Below are positions 54,702 to 64,000 of a stretch of 64,000 nt of DNA, one piece after another. The notes beneath the pieces are model-generated. The model was not told the origin of the DNA and did not search any database. It was given only the letters and a program-made list of their open reading frames with translations. Origin of the DNA: Calothrix sp. NIES-4101 (GTDB lineage Bacteria > Cyanobacteriota > Cyanobacteriia > Cyanobacteriales > Nostocaceae); the NCBI GenBank assembly GCA_004296455.1, contig AP018280.1, forward strand, positions 6,870,794 to 6,934,793, written 5' to 3'. Every line of letters starts with the position of its first letter. Position 1 is the stretch's first letter. The translations under genes were made by a program, and so were the position numbers.

Positions 54702-57332
54702 CTACAGCCAATTGCCAACTAGTATAAAAGCTGCCCAGTAATAAGGATGTTTGAATTCCGGTGTTTGTAAGAGTTCTAATTGTGCTAATCGCAATGCCTC
54801 TACTTTTTTTACTTTGGGCTTAAGTAATTCTCTGTAAAATGTACTCATTAATTTTGCGGTTGATGCATCGTTAACAGTCCATAGCGAAGCCAGAGTGCTA
54901 CGTGCGCCAGAGCGTACAGCAACCCCAGCAAGTCCAAGAGTTGCCCGTTCGTCCCCTTTGGCGGTTTGACAGGCGCTGAGTACGAGTAAATCAATGGGTG
55001 AGGAGCCTTTTAGATTGCGATCGCTCATTAATTTGCTTAATGTATGGATATTAATCTGTCCATCCCAGGTTTTGATGAAGGTATCGCTGGCTTTGGAGCT
55101 AAACTGTCCGTGGGATGCTAAATGCATGACGGAATATGAAAGGTTTTGTAATTTGGCTTTGAGTTTGGTGTTGGTAAATTTTTCGTTGAGTAATACTGTG
55201 GTGGGAATTGTGGTGCTTATTTGCTGTATTTCTTGCTCGACTCCGGGTAAAGCGGCAAATTCGGCGTTGGCGTAGCTCATGCCGCCTGCTAATACCTGAA
55301 TCTGATTGTTTTTTCGGGGTTGGGATTTAAACAGTTGTAAACTTGGTGCTAAGGCAATTTGATATTTCTCAATTAGATATTTTTCGCCGTCATGCAAGGC
55401 AGATATCGGTATATTCCGCAATTCTCGATCAAGAATAAATACTAGTGTGCGAATTTGATGTGCAATTAAATCAGGTGCGATGTCTGCCAACAACCAAGTA
55501 TAAATTTTTTGGGCAATTGTTAATCTTTCGGCGGCAAATGAAGTGCGTCGTAGCGATTGACGCATATCTTTGATGGCTGCTTCAACTTCAGATTGGGGAA
55601 TTTTGGTACTGTAATGTCGTAAAGGTTGGTTGGGTAATGAGAGAATTACCTCGATGCGATCGCTTAAAATAATTGGGTAGATGAGAGCGGCTGTGGAGTC
55701 TATTGTTTCGATAGGTACGGTTTTGCTATCCAGACAAGCTTCGCGGAAAAAATTGGCTAATTCAGCAAGTTGTAGCGCCTCAATTGTTTCTCTGGCAGCA
55801 ATGAGGTTGTTTTGTTGCTGGGAAGCGGGAGTATTGGGAATATCTTGTAAAAGTAAATCTACAAGTTCGCGGTAAACGGGTTCAACACTTTCACGAAATG
55901 AAAATTGGATATCCTGATTGATGGCGACTAAGTCTTGACGTAGCGATTGCAAAGCTTGAAATGCTTGCTTGTAGTTTGCGATCGCTCCTATTTTATCACC
56001 TTGGGCGTTCAAAATCCTCCCCATTTGCCATTCCCACTGATAAGCAATATCGGGGGCATTAATTTTTTGGGCTAACTTTAAAGCCTGGGTTGTCAAACTT
56101 GTAGCAATTTCCCACTGTTGAGTTTGTTCATAAAGATTCCCTAATTTTCCGAAAGCGGTTGATTCTGCACGTGAATTACCTAAAGTTTGTGCTTGTTGTC
56201 GTGCATTGGCTAATAATTCTGCTGATTGAATTAATAAGTTCGGAAGAGTAATTTTTGAACTGGAAGAAAATTTCACCAAACTCGCAGCTAATTCAATTTG
56301 TGCATAAATTGTAGTTTGAGTGGGAGGTAAATTATCGATTTGTTTATGAATCTGCAAAATTAATTGCTCAACTTCTTCTAGGCGGTGTAGTTGCCATAAA
56401 ATATCAAGTTGATAAAGTCTTGCTTGTAATTGGATATGTTCAGAAATAGGATTCTGGGAATTTGCTACTTGCTGAAAAAGCTTTAATGCTGTCTCAATGT
56501 TATTTTCGGAATTTGCTACCTTTCCCAGGTTCAGTAATGCTATCTGTTGTTCGGTTGACAAACCTAATTTTTGAGCAATATCTAAACTTTTTTCGAGGTT
56601 ATCTCTCGCATTTTTATAGTCTCCTATTATTCGCCAACTATTTCCCAAATTCAAGAGAATGGAAATTTTAAGTTGTGAATCTGGTTGTTGAGATAGTGCA
56701 GCTTCCACTTGTTGAAAAAGAGCATTTGCACGTAGAAAATAGCCCAGCATTTGTAATGCTTTTGCTTGATTAATTTGCGTCCCAAATTCACCAACTTTAT
56801 CTCCTGAGTTGTGATACTTTTTCTCAGCTAACCGCCAAGTCTCTAATGCCGCTTCAGTTTTACCTTGATTAAATAATAAATGTCCTTGATTATTGAGAAT
56901 TTGTGCATAAATAAAATTATCATCATATTTGCGAATCATTTCTAAGGCTGTATGGATAATGATATCTGATTGGAGAATTTGCCCTGATTGTTGATAACTC
57001 AATGCTAAATAACTTAATATCAAAGCCTGATTTTTTTTATTACGTTTTTTCTCAAAGTGAACTGCTGCATCTTTCCAAACTTGAATCGCATTTTTAAATT
57101 GTCCCGCTTCGTAAAATATTTGTCCTTGTTCTAGTGGAGTTGGCGCATGATAAGGAAAGTGAGGATATGCTGCACTTGTTGGCAAATTTAGACTCAAGAA
57201 TGCCAAACACACTAAAAGAGTAATTACAATTAAGGTTCCCAAAAATTTGATAACTGTGATTTGCACTTGAGATAGCAATAAGCCTTGCTGCTCCTCTTTA
57301 GCGGTTAATTTAAAAAAAATATTTTTCACCAA
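54702..57332 (-). CDS. TPR-repeat CHAT domain protein
   Basis: 876 residues. One membrane helix near the N-terminus (about 32-50), a long TPR/helical array (about 75-470) and a C-terminal CHAT caspase-like protease domain (about 590-876). The catalytic dyad is visible: His in SVMHLASHGQFS and Cys in DLLVLSACQTAKG; the end HPYYWAAFILVGNWL is the CHAT hallmark. The start is TTG 57332 or GTG 57329 (VKNIFFKLTAKEEQQG). It is 51 bp from the upstream exoprotein gene, so they are co-transcribed. Substrate unknown. Confidence 0.9.
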   Translation of the reverse strand: MVKNIFFKLTAKEEQQGLLLSQVQITVIKFLGTLIVITLLVCLAFLSLNLPTSAAYPHFPYHAPTPLEQGQIFYEAGQFKNAIQVWKDAAVHFEKKRNKKNQALILSYLALSYQQSGQILQSDIIIHTALEMIRKYDDNFIYAQILNNQGHLLFNQGKTEAALETWRLAEKKYHNSGDKVGEFGTQINQAKALQMLGYFLRANALFQQVEAALSQQPDSQLKISILLNLGNSWRIIGDYKNARDNLEKSLDIAQKLGLSTEQQIALLNLGKVANSENNIETALKLFQQVANSQNPISEHIQLQARLYQLDILWQLHRLEEVEQLILQIHKQIDNLPPTQTTIYAQIELAASLVKFSSSSKITLPNLLIQSAELLANARQQAQTLGNSRAESTAFGKLGNLYEQTQQWEIATSLTTQALKLAQKINAPDIAYQWEWQMGRILNAQGDKIGAIANYKQAFQALQSLRQDLVAINQDIQFSFRESVEPVYRELVDLLLQDIPNTPASQQQNNLIAARETIEALQLAELANFFREACLDSKTVPIETIDSTAALIYPIILSDRIEVILSLPNQPLRHYSTKIPQSEVEAAIKDMRQSLRRTSFAAERLTIAQKIYTWLLADIAPDLIAHQIRTLVFILDRELRNIPISALHDGEKYLIEKYQIALAPSLQLFKSQPRKNNQIQVLAGGMSYANAEFAALPGVEQEIQQISTTIPTTVLLNEKFTNTKLKAKLQNLSYSVMHLASHGQFSSKASDTFIKTWDGQINIHTLSKLMSDRNLKGSSPIDLLVLSACQTAKGDERATLGLAGVAVRSGARSTLASLWTVNDASTAKLMSTFYRELLKPKVKKVEALRLAQLELLQTPEFKHPYYWAAFILVGNWL

Positions 57333-57383
57333 TCAAATAAAATCACGCAAAAAATTTACATTCCCTACACCAAAAAACTCAGT

Positions 57384-59807
57384 TTATTTGAGATGGGCAA
57401 GGCAATTAATAGGGCTTTTATTCATGAAATTAGATGTATTTTGGGAAACCATAGCCACTAATTTCACAACACCATTACTACCTATCTCCCAACCAGTGGC
57501 TTCGATAAATTCACCCTCTTCCTTTCTTTCTTTATCTGCTTCTGGGGCTTCCTGACTTTCTTCTCCTGGAATTCGCCAATCAATCCAAGCTGGAGTACTA
57601 TTTAAGATTTCATTCCCCATCAGAGGTAAGCCACCTCGTCTGACAATTGTGAAACTATTCGCAGTGCTTTGACTCGAACAAGTTTGATTTATTTGATTTG
57701 ATGCATCGATAACTTCAGTCGATTGTTGGCTATTGCCTCGACTGGGATCAATATTCAGGGTATCAATAATTACTCTACCGTTAATTCCTGACTGCGAACT
57801 CGCGGTAATATCACTACGAGAAGTTAATTGCGATCGCATTTCTAATCCGAGGATAGCATCACTGCTAATATTAATATTACCGCCACGCCCTTGGATGGCA
57901 TTGGCTGTGATATCGCTATTCGCCTGGGGATTGCTGACAATAAAGCCAGCTTTGATATTGATATTTCCCCCATTCCCTGTACCATGTGCAGTGGTGGAAA
58001 TTAAACTATTATTCAGTAATTGGAAATAATTTCCGGCAATCAAATTAATATTTCCACCTTCCCCAAATGCTGTTTCGGCACTCAGCATTCCCCTATTGAG
58101 GGTGATATTTTTTGTTTGCAATTTCATATTTCCACCTTTCCCAATACCCTGACTATTAGCAGAAATCCCAGCACTATTACTAATTTTGATATTAGGAGAA
58201 TTTACAACAATATTGCCACCATCCCCGGCAGATTTAAAAGTTGTATCCGCAAATAATCCAGTTTTCGCGCCAGTTAAAATAAATTGCTCACGGGCTATTA
58301 CTTGAATATCCCCCGCATTCCCAAAGCTTGAGGTACTACTCATAAATTTTCCCCCACTTTGAGCCTTAACAGTATTAGTATCTAGTTTGATATTGCCCGC
58401 ATTACCTTGTCCATCACTCCTAACACTGATTAATCCTTGATTCACTATTGATAAATTTGGAACCATCAGAGTAATATTTCCTCCATTAGTAGTTGCACCA
58501 GTCGATGTTTTACTACTAATTTGGCTAGGAATTATTTCTTGGGTAAATTTATCGAGACTAAAACCTTCGATAAATATACTCTCGCCGACTTGAATATTGA
58601 TATTTGCGCCTTTAATATCACGAGTAAAATTTTCGCTACTATGCACATTACGTACTGGAATTCTCGGAACTACATCGGTAATAATTTGAGAACCATTGAT
58701 GATAGACAGATTCTCAGCTTGAATCTCAATGTCATTATCATCTCTAACCCAATTTGGTTTAAATCTGGGGATAATGAAAATACCGATATTACTTGAGTTA
58801 TTTAATGTGATATCACCAGATATTACTAAATTGATTTTTCCCGAATTTCCAGGTTCAATACTTTGAGTAATTATCGATGAACCATTATTAGCGCTCAATG
58901 AATTTGCTGTTAAAGTAATCTCCCCTGCACTCCCATTTACACCATCACTACCACTACCAATAATTGCATAATTATTTAAATTAATCTTATCTGCGACTTC
59001 CACATCAATTTTGCCAGTGGAACCAATACTAGATAATTTTGTTAATAAACCAGCTTGATTCAGAGACAGAGAACTCGCTTTAACTTGAATATCTCCTCTT
59101 ACTTGCATTGTCGAAAATACGAAATTAACATCACCCAAAGCATGAATGTTTAAGTTCCCATTGACATCTGTGAGATTTCCTCGGCTGGTAATATTAGCTG
59201 CTGATAAATCCAAATTTTTATTTGTAAATAAATTAGCTTCATTGATAATTTCACCCGTAACACTTGCTCCCCATTGCACACCAATAGGTGTAGAAATAAT
59301 TAATATTGGAGAAGTAGTAGTATTTGTGGCACTATATATATCCCCTCCCGGAAATTTCCATGCATCTGCGGTACTCGCAAAAAAAGAACCGCCAATATCT
59401 AAAGCTGCATGGGCACCAAAAATAATTCCAGTAGGGTTGAGTAAAAATAGGTTGCTATTACCATTTGTACGAATTAATCCATCAATATTAGAAATAGATT
59501 TACCCGTAACTCGCGTAATTATATTTTCGATATTGCTAGCATTCTCAAAGTAAGCATTTTGCCCAGTTGCCAGCGAAAATTTTTCAAAGCTGTGAAATAG
59601 ATTTTTACCTGCTTGAGTTCCACCCATAATCGAGTAAGCATTATTACTCAAGGTGACAATAGAGTTGTTAGGCAATGTACTGTCAGTAACTATTGATTGT
59701 GACGGAATAGATTGCGATCGCACAATTGGTATTGTAGTTAGTAGACTATGTATAAGGGGAATAGCGTAAATTCCCAACGAATAGTTTCGTATCCCAAAAG
59801 CTTTCAT
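57384..59807 (-). CDS. two-partner-secretion exoprotein with filamentous haemagglutinin N-terminal domain
   Basis: 807 residues. A signal peptide (MKAFGIRNYSLGIYAIPLIHSLLTT) precedes the TPS secretion domain (about 45-200; FHSFEKFSLATGQNAYFEN, then NLFLLNPTGIIFGAHAALDIGGSFFAST with the NPNG-like motif). Long beta-helix repeats follow (GNINIKAG, GGNIVVNSPNIKISN and similar) up to about 700, and a low-complexity end with Glu-rich EGEFIEATGWE. The partner TpsB outer-membrane transporter is not in this window. Start at 59807 rather than 59864. A palindrome lies 60-83 bp upstream. Confidence 0.88.
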   Translation of the reverse strand: MKAFGIRNYSLGIYAIPLIHSLLTTIPIVRSQSIPSQSIVTDSTLPNNSIVTLSNNAYSIMGGTQAGKNLFHSFEKFSLATGQNAYFENASNIENIITRVTGKSISNIDGLIRTNGNSNLFLLNPTGIIFGAHAALDIGGSFFASTADAWKFPGGDIYSATNTTTSPILIISTPIGVQWGASVTGEIINEANLFTNKNLDLSAANITSRGNLTDVNGNLNIHALGDVNFVFSTMQVRGDIQVKASSLSLNQAGLLTKLSSIGSTGKIDVEVADKINLNNYAIIGSGSDGVNGSAGEITLTANSLSANNGSSIITQSIEPGNSGKINLVISGDITLNNSSNIGIFIIPRFKPNWVRDDNDIEIQAENLSIINGSQIITDVVPRIPVRNVHSSENFTRDIKGANINIQVGESIFIEGFSLDKFTQEIIPSQISSKTSTGATTNGGNITLMVPNLSIVNQGLISVRSDGQGNAGNIKLDTNTVKAQSGGKFMSSTSSFGNAGDIQVIAREQFILTGAKTGLFADTTFKSAGDGGNIVVNSPNIKISNSAGISANSQGIGKGGNMKLQTKNITLNRGMLSAETAFGEGGNINLIAGNYFQLLNNSLISTTAHGTGNGGNINIKAGFIVSNPQANSDITANAIQGRGGNINISSDAILGLEMRSQLTSRSDITASSQSGINGRVIIDTLNIDPSRGNSQQSTEVIDASNQINQTCSSQSTANSFTIVRRGGLPLMGNEILNSTPAWIDWRIPGEESQEAPEADKERKEEGEFIEATGWEIGSNGVVKLVAMVSQNTSNFMNKSPINCLAHLK

Positions 59808-60809
59808 AGTCTTTATACTTTCTTTCCCGAAAGCTGAAAATACTGTGAATTTAAAATAACACATTTTTTATGTTAGTATAATTACTAACATAGGATTTGT
59901 TTAAAATTTGCTGACAGTAAAATCTATACCTCTGACAAAATGGGCATGATAGTTTTTTTATAACTGCGACAAAGGTATTTATATTTTCTGCAAGTAGAAA
60001 ATTTATACTAATACTTTATAAGTATAAAAACTGGATATAAAATATACGTAATAGTCAGGTTATCTTCCACCTTTGCTTTGTCCAAACAAATAATGTAGAA
60101 AATCAATTGATTTTCAAAAAACATCATAATTGCACTGAATAATATCCATAGTTAGCTTCCTGACTAGACTTGCGAAGTAATAATAATTAAAAACTGAGAA
60201 TTTACTCTGGCAAAATATAAATTAAATAGATATAATTCATATCAACGGCGGAAAATATGATTTTCTTCTCCAGAAAGTTTTATGAGAGAAGTGTGTAGTT
60301 TTGTACAGAATTTCACGAAATATGTAGCTTTTTAGATTTTTGAGTGTTTCCTCGTTTTTAGATAGGTAATTAAGGAAACCTAATCTATAGACGAATGAGG
60401 TCATCAAAAACTTAGAAATCAGAATCACCATCCATATATAGGCTGTTGTAGTTAATAAGCTGTTTTACATTTAAATTGCATAATTTTGTGGGCAAGCCTG
60501 CCAGTCGGGTAAAAAGTGAAGAGACACCCGTACTGACAAAGATTATAGGTTTTTGCACAGACAATTTAGATATTTTTCGCTTACTTTCTCTACCAATACT
60601 GATTTTTTCAAAATTAAGTGGATTCCTCGAGAAGATATTCTGTATTCTTACTCCTGTGTCATTTCTATATATATATCTGTTTGATTTGGCAGAGAAAAAT
60701 AATTAGCCAATGACTTGCTCTCGTATTTTTTGACTGAAATTTTCACTTTTTGATTTTTGACGGCAGACTGCTGATATATTTCCAACAATATTTTTGTAGG
60801 CTTATAATC
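59808..60809. other. long intergenic region between the TPS operon and GH65
   Basis: 1.0 kb of AT-rich DNA between divergent genes. Holds the palindrome at 59867-59890 and no gene I can support; frames at 60237-60431 and 60476-60706 show no family features. Both promoters lie here. Confidence 0.45.
59867..59890. promoter_or_regulatory. perfect palindrome upstream of the TPS operon
   Basis: TATGTTAGTA-TAAT-TACTAACATA, a perfect 10-bp inverted repeat with a 4-bp spacer, 60 bp upstream of the exoprotein ATG. It overlaps a plausible -10-like TATAC, as expected of a dimeric repressor or activator site. Function inferred. Confidence 0.55.
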
Positions 60810-63110
60810 ATGAATAATAACTTTCTCAATCCTGACTCCCTGATTAATTTACAGCTTACAGATGCGACAGAATGGAATATTTCCGAAGCGATTTTTAATC
60901 CCGCACACTTACATCATCAAGAAACAGTATTTACTATTGGTAATGGCTATTTAGGAACACGCGGAACATTTGAGGAAGGTTACTTAGATGAAAATCCAGC
61001 CACCTTTATTCATGGGGTTTATGATGATGTCGCTGTTGTCACAACCGAACTTGCAAATGTTCCCAATTGGTTAAATTTAAAGATCACAATTGCCGGAGAG
61101 ACTTTCCAGTTAGATACAGGAACAATTATCAACTATAAACGTAGCTTGGATATGCGTTTAGGTTTATTGAGTCGGGATATTCGCTGGCGATCGCCCAAAG
61201 GACATACAATAGATTTACACTTTCAGCGTTTCGCCAGTTTAGCAGAACAACATATTGTTGCTGTCCGTTGTGAAATTACAGCCCTTGACGCGATTTGTGA
61301 TATTTCAGTTGCAACCAGCTTGGATGAGAACACCACAACTCAAGGTATCCCACACTGGCAAACTATAAGTCACAACATCAGTAACAATATTATTTGCTTA
61401 CATAGTCAGACTATCAATTCTGGGATTCAATTAGGTATGGCTACCAAGCTAACACTTGAAGAAGAAATTCCCGGAGAAATTGCAACCAAAAATTCCACTC
61501 CCACATCAGAGAATAAATTAACGAAAAACTTCACCTGTGTACCGGGACAAAGCATATCCTTAGAGAAAATTACAACTATATTTACCTCGCGGGAAAGCGA
61601 AAATCCTCTAGAGTCGGCAGTGGAGAAATTATCCACAGCACCCAACTTTGCACACTTACTCGCTGCACATATCGCCGCCTGGGAACAAGTTTGGCAAAAT
61701 AGCGATATTGTGATTGAAGGAGATATACAAGCACAACTCAGCGTTCGCTTCAGTTTATTTCAACTTCTAGCTGCGACACCTCGTCAAGACGAACGAGTCA
61801 GCATTCCCCCGAAAACCCTCTCAGGATATGCATATCGCGGACATATTTTTTGGGACACAGATATTTTTATCATGCCCTTTTTAACCTTCACACAACCGCA
61901 ATTAGCCCGCAATCTGCTTGCATATCGTTATCACACCCTACCAGGAGCGAGACGTAAAGCCTTAGAAGCCGGATATCAGGGGGCGATGTATGCGTGGGAA
62001 AGTGCGGATACTGGAGATGAAGTGACACCACGTTGGGTGGAAACCTCCACAGGTGAAATCGTCCGTATTTGGTGTGGAGATATCGAAGTTCATATCAATA
62101 CTGATGTTGCCTATGGAGTCTGGCAATATTGGCAAGCCACAGGCGATAATGATTGGATGCGATCGCGTGGTGCAGAAATTATTCTCGATACGGCGATTTT
62201 TTGGGAAAGTCGCGTCGAATGGAATCAAGAGCGTTGCGGTTACGATATCTTGGATGTAGTTGGCCCCGATGAAAACCATGATCGGGTTAACAATAATGCT
62301 TTTACGAATATTATGGTGAGGTGGCATTTACAGACTGCATTGCAAATATGGGAATGGTTAACAACAAATTATCCCGACACTGCTGCGGAACTCACACAAA
62401 AATTCAGCTTAACAGATATTAGACGCGATCGATGGACAGAAATTGCCCAGCGTTTATTTGTGAATCAAGATGCTGAAACTGGTTTAATTGAACAATTTGA
62501 GGGATTCTTCGATTTAGAAGATGTCAACCTGGCAGACTACGAACCCCGCACCAAATCAATGCAAGCGCTGCTAGGAATTGAAAGCACAAATGAAAAGCAA
62601 ATCCTCAAGCAACCAGATGTATTAATGATGTTGTACTTATTACGGGGTGTCTCTCCGCAAGTATCGTCAAATCTGCACTACAACCACAAAACCCTGCAAG
62701 CTAACTGGAATTATTATCACTGTCGCACCGATCATAGCTACGGTTCTTCCCTAGGTCCAGCAATTCATGCAATCTTAGCTTGTGAATTAAACCAACCAGA
62801 GGAAGCCTACAACCGCTTTTTACAATCAGCATTAGTGGACTTAGCAGACACACGCAAAAATGCCCACGAAGGTATTCATGCAGCAACTGCGGGAGGGGTT
62901 TGGCAGGCTGTGATATTTGGCTTCGCGGGGATTCGCATGACTAAATTTGGTCCCTTAGCTTGTCCTAATCTTCCTCCAAGTTGGCGGCGACTCAAATTCA
63001 AATTAACGTGGCAAAATCATGACTACGAATTTGATTTAACCTCGGCAGATGTCAGCCAAGAACTAGCAGCAAATTCTCTTTCTCTGTCTATTTCTCAACT
63101 TCAGAATTGA
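60810..63110 (+). CDS. glycoside hydrolase family 65 protein (disaccharide phosphorylase or hydrolase)
   Basis: A 766-residue GH65 enzyme. N-terminal beta-sandwich domain (about 1-270) with FTIGNGYLGTRGTFEEG, then an (alpha/alpha)6 barrel: WDTDIFIMPFLTFTQP, YHTLPGARRKALEAGYQGAMYAWESADTGDEVTP, and the catalytic acid Glu in DVVGPDENHDRVNNNAF. Late motifs are DHSYGSSLGPAIHAI and HEGIHAATAGGVWQAVI. Members are maltose, trehalose or kojibiose phosphorylases, or acid trehalase. The distinction is not possible from motifs alone. Start at 60810 with a short TAGG upstream; 60750 adds an unlikely leader. Confidence 0.9.
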   Translation: MNNNFLNPDSLINLQLTDATEWNISEAIFNPAHLHHQETVFTIGNGYLGTRGTFEEGYLDENPATFIHGVYDDVAVVTTELANVPNWLNLKITIAGETFQLDTGTIINYKRSLDMRLGLLSRDIRWRSPKGHTIDLHFQRFASLAEQHIVAVRCEITALDAICDISVATSLDENTTTQGIPHWQTISHNISNNIICLHSQTINSGIQLGMATKLTLEEEIPGEIATKNSTPTSENKLTKNFTCVPGQSISLEKITTIFTSRESENPLESAVEKLSTAPNFAHLLAAHIAAWEQVWQNSDIVIEGDIQAQLSVRFSLFQLLAATPRQDERVSIPPKTLSGYAYRGHIFWDTDIFIMPFLTFTQPQLARNLLAYRYHTLPGARRKALEAGYQGAMYAWESADTGDEVTPRWVETSTGEIVRIWCGDIEVHINTDVAYGVWQYWQATGDNDWMRSRGAEIILDTAIFWESRVEWNQERCGYDILDVVGPDENHDRVNNNAFTNIMVRWHLQTALQIWEWLTTNYPDTAAELTQKFSLTDIRRDRWTEIAQRLFVNQDAETGLIEQFEGFFDLEDVNLADYEPRTKSMQALLGIESTNEKQILKQPDVLMMLYLLRGVSPQVSSNLHYNHKTLQANWNYYHCRTDHSYGSSLGPAIHAILACELNQPEEAYNRFLQSALVDLADTRKNAHEGIHAATAGGVWQAVIFGFAGIRMTKFGPLACPNLPPSWRRLKFKLTWQNHDYEFDLTSADVSQELAANSLSLSISQLQN

Positions 63111-63156
63111 TGAGTTGTCTGTTTCTGTGCTGCAAAATAATTACAAGTACAATAAT

Positions 63157-63217
63157 TAGGCTTGTAGTGATACTTTACCTATGCAATAAGCATAGGTAAA
63201 GTACAACTACAAACCTA
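63157..63217. terminator. strong bidirectional hairpin between GH65 and the PG-binding gene
   Basis: TACTTTACCTATGC (63171-63184) pairs with GCATAGGTAAAGTA (63190-63203); outer TAGG...TTGTAG and CTACAAACCTA extend it to about 25 bp per arm with a short bulge. A T-run (TCTTTTATTTTT) follows on the plus strand. It lies between two convergent genes. Its length and symmetry also fit a small palindromic repeat. Confidence 0.75.
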
Positions 63218-63238
63218 TCTTTTATTTTTAATTATTCA

Positions 63239-63805
63239 TTATTCTGGTAATTCAAATTTGGGAGCACCTATTTCTTCCGAAACCCTTTCAATTTCAAAAT
63301 TTTCGATATTGCTTTCAAAACGATTAAATGTAACGCGAATTTCATGATAACCAATAGCACTAGAAGCTCCTCTTGGAGTGCTGCACTTAATTCGCATCAA
63401 AGTTTGAAAACCACCAAATTCATCATTAATATAAAATCTGCGAGTACAATCAAAACCAATAAAATTTTCTAGTGCTACTTGATTGAGAGCAGCTACTCCC
63501 ATCCGACTATTAATTAATGATTTAATTTCCTCCACTTCTTGTTGAGGTGTCATCTTGCGCCATTGATTTTTAGACATATTATTTCCTAGTATTTCATTTA
63601 ATTTAGACCAAGTTTTTGCACCGACAATTCCATCAGCGACTAATCCATGAGAACGTTGAAATCTAATGACAGCATCTTTGGTGCCGGCACCAAAAATCCC
63701 ATCAATCGCACCCGCATAAAAATTGAGTTTTTTCAAACCTTCTTGCAGTTTGACAACTTCCTGTCCTTTAGAACCTTCTTTTAGTACTGTAGAAGTAGCA
63801 TTCAT
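63239..63805 (-). CDS. peptidoglycan-binding domain protein
   Basis: 188 residues. One PG_binding_1 domain (about 9-68: LKEGSKGQEVVKLQEGLKKL, FYAGAIDGIFGAGTKDAVIRFQRSHGLVADGIVGAKTWSKL), which binds cell-wall murein. A unique C-terminal part follows (about 80-188), with MTPQQEVEEIKSLI and FRYINDEFGGFQTLMRIKCSTPRGASSAIGY-type beta strands, that I cannot assign. No signal peptide is visible, so it is either exported in another way or acts in the cytoplasm. The region to 64000 holds no gene I can support. Confidence 0.75.
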   Translation of the reverse strand: MNATSTVLKEGSKGQEVVKLQEGLKKLNFYAGAIDGIFGAGTKDAVIRFQRSHGLVADGIVGAKTWSKLNEILGNNMSKNQWRKMTPQQEVEEIKSLINSRMGVAALNQVALENFIGFDCTRRFYINDEFGGFQTLMRIKCSTPRGASSAIGYHEIRVTFNRFESNIENFEIERVSEEIGAPKFELPE

Positions 63806-64000
63806 ATTTTTCCCTCTTGTCCTAATAGTTGAGTACTGTTAACTTGATTTGTATTGTGTGTATCTGTGTTTAGAATCACTCTCTAGATTCTTAATTCCGC
63901 AAACACAAGCATCAAATTTAATAATTAATTTGATAAATAATCCGATAGTGTCAAATCATCCCCTTGCCACAAAGCAGTGGAGTACAACAAATAAGCTTCT
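63806..64000. other. right edge of the window
   Basis: Intergenic; the next gene is outside the window. No repeat stands out. Confidence 0.3.

Noticed and set aside
60476-60706. 76-codon frame in the TPS-GH65 spacer
   Set aside because: No family features, no ribosome site and a composition like its AT-rich surroundings.

Overview
This window comes from a cyanobacterium, most likely a filamentous and probably heterocyst-forming one (Nostocales-type). The support is the rbcL-rbcX-rbcS operon, very frequent HIP1 octamers (GCGATCGC), short tandem repeats in intergenic DNA, a large cyanobacterial-type rnpB carrying extra inserted sequence, a groEL without groES behind a CIRCE operator, cyanobacterial families (DUF1818, DUF3288, DUF928, Uma2), and CHASE2, CHAT and haemagglutinin-type genes. 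The genus cannot be fixed from the sequence alone. There is no tRNA or rRNA gene that I can see.

The first 10.4 kb are accessory and heavily rearranged. An rpoZ-type operon is split by an ISAzo13-type insertion sequence. Two PIN-type toxin-antitoxin loci sit among irregular HIP1 arrays, and one toxin has lost its N-terminus at an array edge. A caspase / NTPase / pentapeptide-repeat gene of 1014 codons has been broken twice, by a 1648-bp IS4-type element and by a 161-bp MITE. Both insertions keep their target duplications, and removing them restores one uninterrupted frame. A small divergent gene that resembles a Trypco1-type partner remains intact beside it.

From 10.5 to 45.9 kb most genes are housekeeping: a GH13 amylase, SGNH hydrolase, the RuBisCO operon, panB, serA, prmA, trxA, fabG, a glycosyl-1-phosphate transferase, groEL, corA, rnpB next to rnc, a Gfo/Idh oxidoreductase, a sensor kinase, a RibD-like reductase, a GT2 glycosyltransferase, a delta-9-type desaturase and clpC. 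Unusual items here are a Doc toxin with a long two-part antitoxin, a TetR regulator fused to a region resembling a degenerate tyrosine recombinase, a cluster of three palindromes between that regulator and the desaturase gene, and a 236-bp MITE-like element.

From 46 to 64 kb the genes look surface- and signalling-related. Two tandem paralogues are predicted seven-bladed VCBS/FG-GAP propellers. A co-directional four-gene group encodes a two-partner-secretion exoprotein, a TPR-CHAT protease-like protein, a DUF928 protein and a CHASE2 hybrid histidine kinase, with a perfect palindrome just upstream. The window also has an OpuBA-like ATPase, tsaE, a GH65 glycoside phosphorylase/hydrolase and a peptidoglycan-binding protein. 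The best candidates for an undescribed system are the TPS-CHAT-DUF928-CHASE2 group, the broken caspase/NTPase system with its surviving partner, and the TetR-recombinase-like fusion.
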